From NCBI GenBank assembly GCA_032173965.1, contig CM063299.1, positions 3,283,501 to 3,347,500 on the forward strand: a stretch of DNA of 64,000 nucleotides, read 5' to 3'. Below the pieces are notes generated by a model. That model worked only from the letters and a program-made list of their open reading frames with translations, ran no database searches and had not been told where the DNA came from. Made by a program: the position numbers and the translations under genes. Position 1 is the stretch's first letter. The number at the start of each line of letters is the position of its first letter. Source of the DNA: Sitta carolinensis. Its lineage: Eukaryota > Chordata > Aves > Passeriformes > Sittidae. Of this stretch, positions 59,801 through 64,000 are shown piece after piece.

Positions 59801-62064
59801 ACAGAAAAACAGCTGCTTAAAAAAACCCTGCCAGGACCGGAGCAGGTTACAAAGGATGCAGTGCTCAGAGAACAAAGGAAAGCTGACACCAGGCTCACAC
59901 TGAGCACCATCAGCTACCAACTGTGTTTCTTTATGAGCTCAGTCTTTGGGAGGAAATATTTGGCCTAAAGGTGGAGCAGCCCATCTGGTACTTCTGAGCC
60001 TCCAGCCCCACATAAACAGGATTATTTAACAGCTTGCACTTGGGATGCTGCTAGGACAACTCCATCAATAAAGACCACACTGTGCTCACTCCTACCAAAA
60101 TAAAAGCCGGATTTCCCTTTGATTTTCCTGAAGAACTCCCCACAGGCTCTGGCATGAACATCTGCTCCATTCTGGACCAGGAGCTTCACCAGGTACATGT
60201 TCCTCCTCTCGATGGCGATGTGAAGAGCAGTCTGGCCTACAGAGACACTCATCAGACAGAAATCCTTAACATTTAGTACAAACTGAGAGCTTTCAGCACT
60301 GCAATTCCCTCAGCTCCATGTAAGAAAGAGGCTGGAACTGAGAGCTCTGCAAGCTAAAAAGCTCTAGAACTGAACAGGAAAAAGCCCACACAAATAGAAA
60401 ATGCAAATCATTAAATCACTGCATATCAAAAAAGGCAGAATATTGCACCTAACAGGGCACTGCCCCAGCACAAATGCACAGATTGGCAATCACACCCCAG
60501 AACTTTGGGGAGCATAAGGCCTCATGCACAAGACTTTGAGAGCTCTGCCTGACCCCATTTCACTCTAAACTCCCTAAGCATTCACTGCAGCAGCTGTTTG
60601 TCTTACCCTTGTAGTAGTTGTCAGTATATTCTGCATTAACAAACTCTTTCAGAGTTCCAGTTTTCCTTGCAATATCCAGCAGCAAAGGAATGGTATCATT
60701 TTTCCCATCATGCAGATTCAGCATGGCTTTCAGTAAACAGGTTTTGCCAGTTTCAGGCTCTGTAAAACAAAAAATTGCAGGTATATAGAAGTGATTACAA
60801 ACCCACCATTTATACCCAGGCAAGCAGGAACTAATGAGTTCTTTTCAAAAGACAAGAAACCTCATTTAATGTTTCACAGAAAATTTCAGCTCCTGTAACC
60901 TTCCAATCAACAGGTTGCCCAATCAATAGGGCTATTAAAGGACCTCCTGCAGACACATAACATAATTATCTTTTTTTTATTTTCATCTCAGGAGCACTAC
61001 TGGAAGAAGAAGAAGAGGGCAACTGAGGCATGTGACACTAAAGGGTACCTTTGAACTCCTCATCTGTGAGATGCTTGAAGGTTCTATTAAGGTAGAGTAG
61101 CAGGTCACTGAGGTCCCTTGTGTTGCCTTGGGCCACAGCATCAAAGATCCTCCTGCGGTCATAAAATCTGAAAGCTTTTTCTGAGCAGCCTGTGATGGAA
61201 TCTGTAGATAGGAGCCTAACGAAGGGAAATGTCAGTTACCTAAAGTCAGATACTTAGCAGGCTTTTCATCAACTACCAGAATACTGTTCTTCACTTGCTC
61301 ATGTGAAGTAGTAAATGCTGCAGATTAGAATAGGTACATGTGCAAAGACTAAAAGCAACAAAGTCTGCAAGCAACTCTCCTGATAAAATTATGATTCTGT
61401 TGCTGAAAAGCTGAGCACAAATCTTCAAAGAGGCACTGAAGTTTGGCAGTGTAACTACAGGCCTGGAGCCAGGCTATCCCTTGTTCTCACTCTGAGCCAT
61501 GTCCATTCACTGAGCAGCCTCAAGTGAACTGAGGCCTGATTCCAATTTTGGGCATAATATCCATGGAGACAGAGATTTTTAGAGATGCCAAGAGACAACA
61601 GTTATTGTCACCTTCAGTTGCAACCCTCCTTAACTTGGCACAGAAAACAGTGAAACTAGAAAAATGGTAATGCTTAAGTGGAGAGAACAAATGCTGCTCT
61701 AAGAACCACAGCCTGCAGTTGTAAAACTACTCATTACAACCAAATGTCACAAGGCAAACTTACTTGTGCAGTTTGCCCCTCTCCAAATTCACGTGGAATT
61801 TGATGACAGAAGGTGCCATCAGGTGATCCATCTGGCAGAAGGAGTCCATGGGAGCCATGTCCTTGTCACTGTCCCCCATCACAAAGCGGCCCCGTCTTGC
61901 AAAAATGTTGCTTTTGGGGGGCTGCACCTTGGTGCTGAGTGGGCCTTGGGGTTGTCAGGGGTTTCCTGGGCAGAGTCCTCCCCATCTGTGTGTTCATCTG
62001 TCACTTCAGATTCCTCCATGTCAAAACTGCCAAACTTCTTCATCTTCCCAAGAATGGAGGACAT
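53655..62064 (-). CDS. TRPV1: TRPV1, heat- and acid-gated cation channel (15 coding exons, one frameshift)
   Basis: Fifteen exons from 62064-61764 to 53824-53655. With one missing base restored the frame is 844 residues, about the chicken length (843). TRPV1 is the tetrameric Ca2+-permeable channel of nociceptors, opened by noxious heat and protons and, in mammals, capsaicin. Order of parts: N-tail; ankyrin repeats at about 110-370 ([46 protein letters not shown]); S1-S4; S4-S5 linker; pore with TIGMGDL (648-654); S6; TRP helix IWKLQ; C-tail ending PKSV. Vanilloid-pocket residues are bird-type: Tyr519-Ser520 kept, Leu555 and Ala558 where rat has Met547 and Thr550, and Ala578 where mammals have Glu570. 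Coding exon 1 lacks one base in a G4 run (61948-61951), so the literal frame stops after 61 residues. All later exons are intact, so an assembly error is likely. Confidence 0.96.
54276..54391 (-). CDS. TRPV1: TRPV1 coding exon 14
   Basis: Encodes [20 protein letters not shown] and [12 protein letters not shown]. The serine block corresponds to the phosphorylation region around rat Ser800. Confidence 0.95.
54636..54763 (-). CDS. TRPV1: TRPV1 coding exon 13
   Basis: Encodes [35 protein letters not shown] and DDYRWCF, the proximal C-terminal domain with the calmodulin/phosphoinositide-binding region. Donor GTAACC. Confidence 0.95.
55299..55615 (-). CDS. TRPV1: TRPV1 coding exon 12 (pore, S6, TRP helix)
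   Basis: Encodes the turret (long, with [18 protein letters not shown]), filter TIGMGDL, S6 ([19 protein letters not shown]) and IWKLQ. It is 45 bases longer than the TRPV3 counterpart because of the turret. Donor CAG/GTGTGT. Confidence 0.97.
56064..56130 (-). CDS. TRPV1: TRPV1 coding exon 11 (S4-S5 linker and S5)
   Basis: Encodes [20 protein letters not shown] then ST. Length 67, as in TRPV3. Confidence 0.97.
56857..57022 (-). CDS. TRPV1: TRPV1 coding exon 10 (S3-S4)
   Basis: Encodes [37 protein letters not shown] and [19 protein letters not shown] and MIAK carry the bird-type residues at the vanilloid site. Donor AAG/GTCAGT. Confidence 0.97.
57421..57491 (-). CDS. TRPV1: TRPV1 coding exon 9 (S2-S3 loop, start of S3)
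   Basis: Encodes [20 protein letters not shown] and EVL. The Tyr-Ser pair corresponds to rat Tyr511-Ser512 of the vanilloid pocket. The glycine before it replaces the usual serine (DSYS to DGYS). Confidence 0.95.
57809..57904 (-). CDS. TRPV1: TRPV1 coding exon 8 (S2)
   Basis: Encodes [20 protein letters not shown] and [12 protein letters not shown], the S2 helix. Donor GGG/GTAAGA. Confidence 0.95.
58186..58350 (-). CDS. TRPV1: TRPV1 coding exon 7 (pre-S1 and S1)
   Basis: Encodes [20 protein letters not shown] then the S1 helix [19 protein letters not shown] and RPVQKNEK. Donor AAG/GTACAT. Confidence 0.96.
58553..58729 (-). CDS. TRPV1: TRPV1 coding exon 6
   Basis: Encodes [39 protein letters not shown] and AYSSETP. 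Length 177, phase 0 at both ends. Confidence 0.96.
59334..59632 (-). CDS. TRPV1: TRPV1 coding exon 5
   Basis: Encodes [40 protein letters not shown] and [14 protein letters not shown]. It is 18 bases longer than the TRPV3 counterpart because of a longer finger loop. Confidence 0.96.
60096..60236 (-). CDS. TRPV1: TRPV1 coding exon 4
   Basis: Ankyrin repeat exon encoding [35 protein letters not shown] and GFYF. At 141 bases it equals the TRPV3 counterpart. Confidence 0.96.
60607..60759 (-). CDS. TRPV1: TRPV1 coding exon 3
   Basis: Encodes [20 protein letters not shown] through EYTDNYYK, with the ATP-contacting ankyrin segment. Donor AAGG/GTAAGA. Confidence 0.96.
61049..61215 (-). CDS. TRPV1: TRPV1 coding exon 2
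   Basis: Encodes [31 protein letters not shown] and [15 protein letters not shown], leading into the first ankyrin repeat. Donor GTACCC is non-optimal but phase-consistent. Confidence 0.94.
61764..62064 (-). CDS. TRPV1: TRPV1 coding exon 1 (contains one-base deletion)
   Basis: ATG at 62064 opens [20 protein letters not shown], which matches chicken TRPV1 from memory. After TPDNP the frame must shift by one base to read [20 protein letters not shown] and [13 protein letters not shown]. The literal frame ends in TGA at 61879-61881. The exon begins after CACAG at 62078, leaving 14 untranslated bases before the ATG. Donor CAA/GTAAGT. Confidence 0.92.
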
Positions 62065-62784
62065 GATGAGCCAGCAGTCTGTGAGGAAGGACACAAACAC
62101 CTCCAGTCAGCACTTACAGGGCCACGAGGCCCCTTTAGCCCAGGAATGTTTTCCAGAAAGAGCAGGCAGTGGATTGGCTGCTCTGATCCCAGAAGTGAGG
62201 CAGACGGACACATTCTCACTGTGCCCACAGCCAGAACAGTTCAGTAGGTCTTTACCTCTATTCCATTTGTTCCTGTTCCCACTGCCCTTACTCATTCCAG
62301 ACTGGAGAAAGCAAACCAGAGCATCCCAGAGCTTCCTGTCCACTTCACTGCAGAGCTGAGCCTCAGCTGCCTCTGCTTAAAACCAGTGCCTCATCCTCCA
62401 GTCACTGGTAAAGCCTGAACAATCTCAAACCCCAACAATCTCTGCTTTTCTTCTCTACTTTCTGACTGGCTTGTGCCACAAACCATTCTCAAGATTCTAT
62501 CAGGGATGTGAAAAAAGCCCTGCTTGTGCCATAACCTGGTCTCTGGGGTGTTGAGCACAGAGGGCTTCCTGCACCCAGGAAAATGATCCTTAAGGGCTTT
62601 GGCAGAGCCATGGCAGTGCCTGATGGAAACTGGAGTGTGTGATCCTTGAGAGGTGAGCTCACCTCAGACATGAGGCACGGAAACTGGGAGGGAGAGGTTA
62701 CCACAGATAAGATGTGACTGCAACAACCACAAGGCTGATCTTGTCTCATCCACAACCACACAGAAGCTGATACAAGCAACAAAA

Positions 62785-63030
62785 ACAGAATCAGAGAATG
62801 GTTTGGGTGGGAAGAGACCTTGAAGCTCATTGCATCCCTCTGCCGTGGGCAGGGACACCTTCCACTATCCAAAGTTGCTCCAAGCCCTGTCCATCCTGGC
62901 CTCGGACACTTGCAGGGATGGGGCAGCCACAGCTGCTCTGGGCAGCCTGTGCCAGGGCCAGCCCACCCTCCCAGATAACACACTCTGCTGGAGGTATAAC
63001 AGGGTCCCTTTTTTTGGTTTGACTTCTTAT
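62785..63030 (-). mobile_element. CR1-type LINE fragment (3' end)
   Basis: The left edge reads acagaatcagagaatggttt followed by gggtgggaagagacct, the reverse complement of a CR1 3' end. The body contains CCAAGCCCTGTCCATCCTGG and CTGGGCAGCCTGTGCCAGGG in the expected order. It is 5'-truncated on the minus strand, about 720 bases upstream of the TRPV1 ATG. The right edge is approximate. Confidence 0.88.
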
Positions 63031-63597
63031 CAACCCGTTTTAATCAGACAAATATTGGTTTTTGTGTGACTGCATGCAAAATATCCTGGAATTCCAGCAG
63101 TGGAGGCGGGCACACATCATACCTGAACTGCTGCACAGCTGGCTTAGAGAGCTGCTCTGACATCCTCCATTGCTTGGAAATTGTACAGCTTTGAGCACAG
63201 GAATGCCACTAAATCTTTAAAAAGCCTCAAATTATAAACCACATTAGAGTGGTCAGTGATTTTCTCTATACAGTCAGTGTGAAACCAACAACATAAACAC
63301 ACTTCAAGGTTGTTTCTCTTCACAAAAGAAACATTCTGAAGGCTGTGTGCAAACCTGCATTAAAGCTGGATTTTCAGAACTGTGGGAATAATTCATATTA
63401 ACATCAAGGGTCACTTACATTTTTCTGTGAAAACAGGACAGGAAAGAAAATTTTGTCATTTGCATTTTCTATAATTTTGTACAATACACATATAAAGAAA
63501 GCATCAATGTCTATATTTACGGTTGCACATTTAGGGTTACTGGAAGCAAACCAGCATAGCACAGATAAAATACTAATTTGCAATTTAACTTGCTCAC

Positions 63598-63628
63598 CTT
63601 TCAAGTTCTTTGGTTCCTTAGTATCACT
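63598..63628 (-). other. Candidate 31-base noncoding exon upstream of TRPV1
   Basis: On the gene strand, TTATTCTTTCAG is followed by 31 bases and then AAAG/GTGAGC. Both splice sites fit the consensus well and the interval is short. It could be a TRPV1 5' UTR exon, because the ATG exon has its own acceptor. Homology to a known exon was not recognised. Confidence 0.25.
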
Positions 63629-64000
63629 CTGAAAGAATAACATAATATCTTATTAACTTAATTGTCCCATAAATAAGAAATAAAAATATTTCTATTTGGA
63701 ACAAGATACTAAAATTACAGTAGAACTACAGTGAAAAAGGAATAAAAACTGTTCTATAAAATATAGAAAAAGATATAGAGGGAATATAGTCATGTATAAT
63801 TTTAATTTTTTGTCTTATTTAAACTCATGCAGATTGAGCCAAAAACATCAGTGAGTAGCAACAGAACACACCATCACTTATTTTCCACAGAATAAATATA
63901 ATATTAAAATGTGCAGAATAGGCTCAATCCTGCCTCCCTGGCAATTGCTCAAACCTACATTATATGTATTTCCTTTCTAAACTCTGCTGGTTATATGTTT

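Larger units (their letters stand above)
62079..64000. other. Upstream flank of TRPV1 (5' UTR introns or intergenic)
   Basis: No coding exon recognised. In mammals SHPK lies upstream of TRPV1 in this direction; none of its protein sequence was seen, so it starts beyond the window if order is kept. Contents are one CR1 fragment, a candidate 31-base exon at 63598-63628, and AT-rich sequence. Confidence 0.5.

Noticed and set aside
61766..62359. 197-codon plus-strand open frame
   Set aside because: It is the antisense shadow of TRPV1 coding exon 1 and flanking sequence; the conserved protein is on the minus strand.

Overview
This is vertebrate nuclear DNA, almost certainly from a bird. The genes are split by GT-AG introns, two CR1-type retrotransposon ends carry the bird/reptile 3' end, repeat density is low and introns are short. 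The TRPV1 reading frame has the bird-type residues at the vanilloid site. The gene order SPATA22 - ASPA - TRPV3 - TRPV1 matches the block on human 17p13, which corresponds to a bird microchromosome.

Layout from left to right: 1-8159 has no recognisable gene apart from one CR1 fragment. At 8160-8386 (+) lies the last coding exon of an LHFPL/tetraspan-type membrane protein. SPATA22 (-) has eight coding exons between 15522 and 11830. Its probable CpG-rich promoter is at about 16995-17180, and next to it is a 1.2 kb minisatellite built on a CTGAGGGTCAG core. ASPA (+) has six coding exons between 19340 and 24339. TRPV3 (-) has 17 coding exons between 40006 and 27318, tail to tail with ASPA. A 13.6 kb spacer with no recognised gene follows. 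TRPV1 (-) has 15 coding exons between 62064 and 53655. The last 1.9 kb holds a second CR1 fragment and one possible tiny upstream exon.

The genes are neighbours but not one pathway. SPATA22 is a meiotic recombination factor that works with MEIOB and RPA. ASPA hydrolyses N-acetylaspartate. TRPV3 and TRPV1 are tandem paralogous heat-gated cation channels with nearly the same exon plan. Exon boundaries were placed by hand from splice signals, and codon phase closes across every junction except at two sites. Each of those two, in ASPA exon 2 and TRPV1 exon 1, lacks exactly one base and breaks an otherwise well conserved frame. Many units of the minisatellite are also short by one base in GGG or CCC runs. 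Homopolymer undercalling in the assembly is therefore the leading explanation, but real inactivation is not excluded.

I found no clearly new biological system. The most interesting non-gene structure is the palindromic, RGGTCA-rich minisatellite just inside SPATA22, beside a promoter with two E2F-type sites. Comparisons with mammalian or chicken proteins are from memory, not from an alignment run here.
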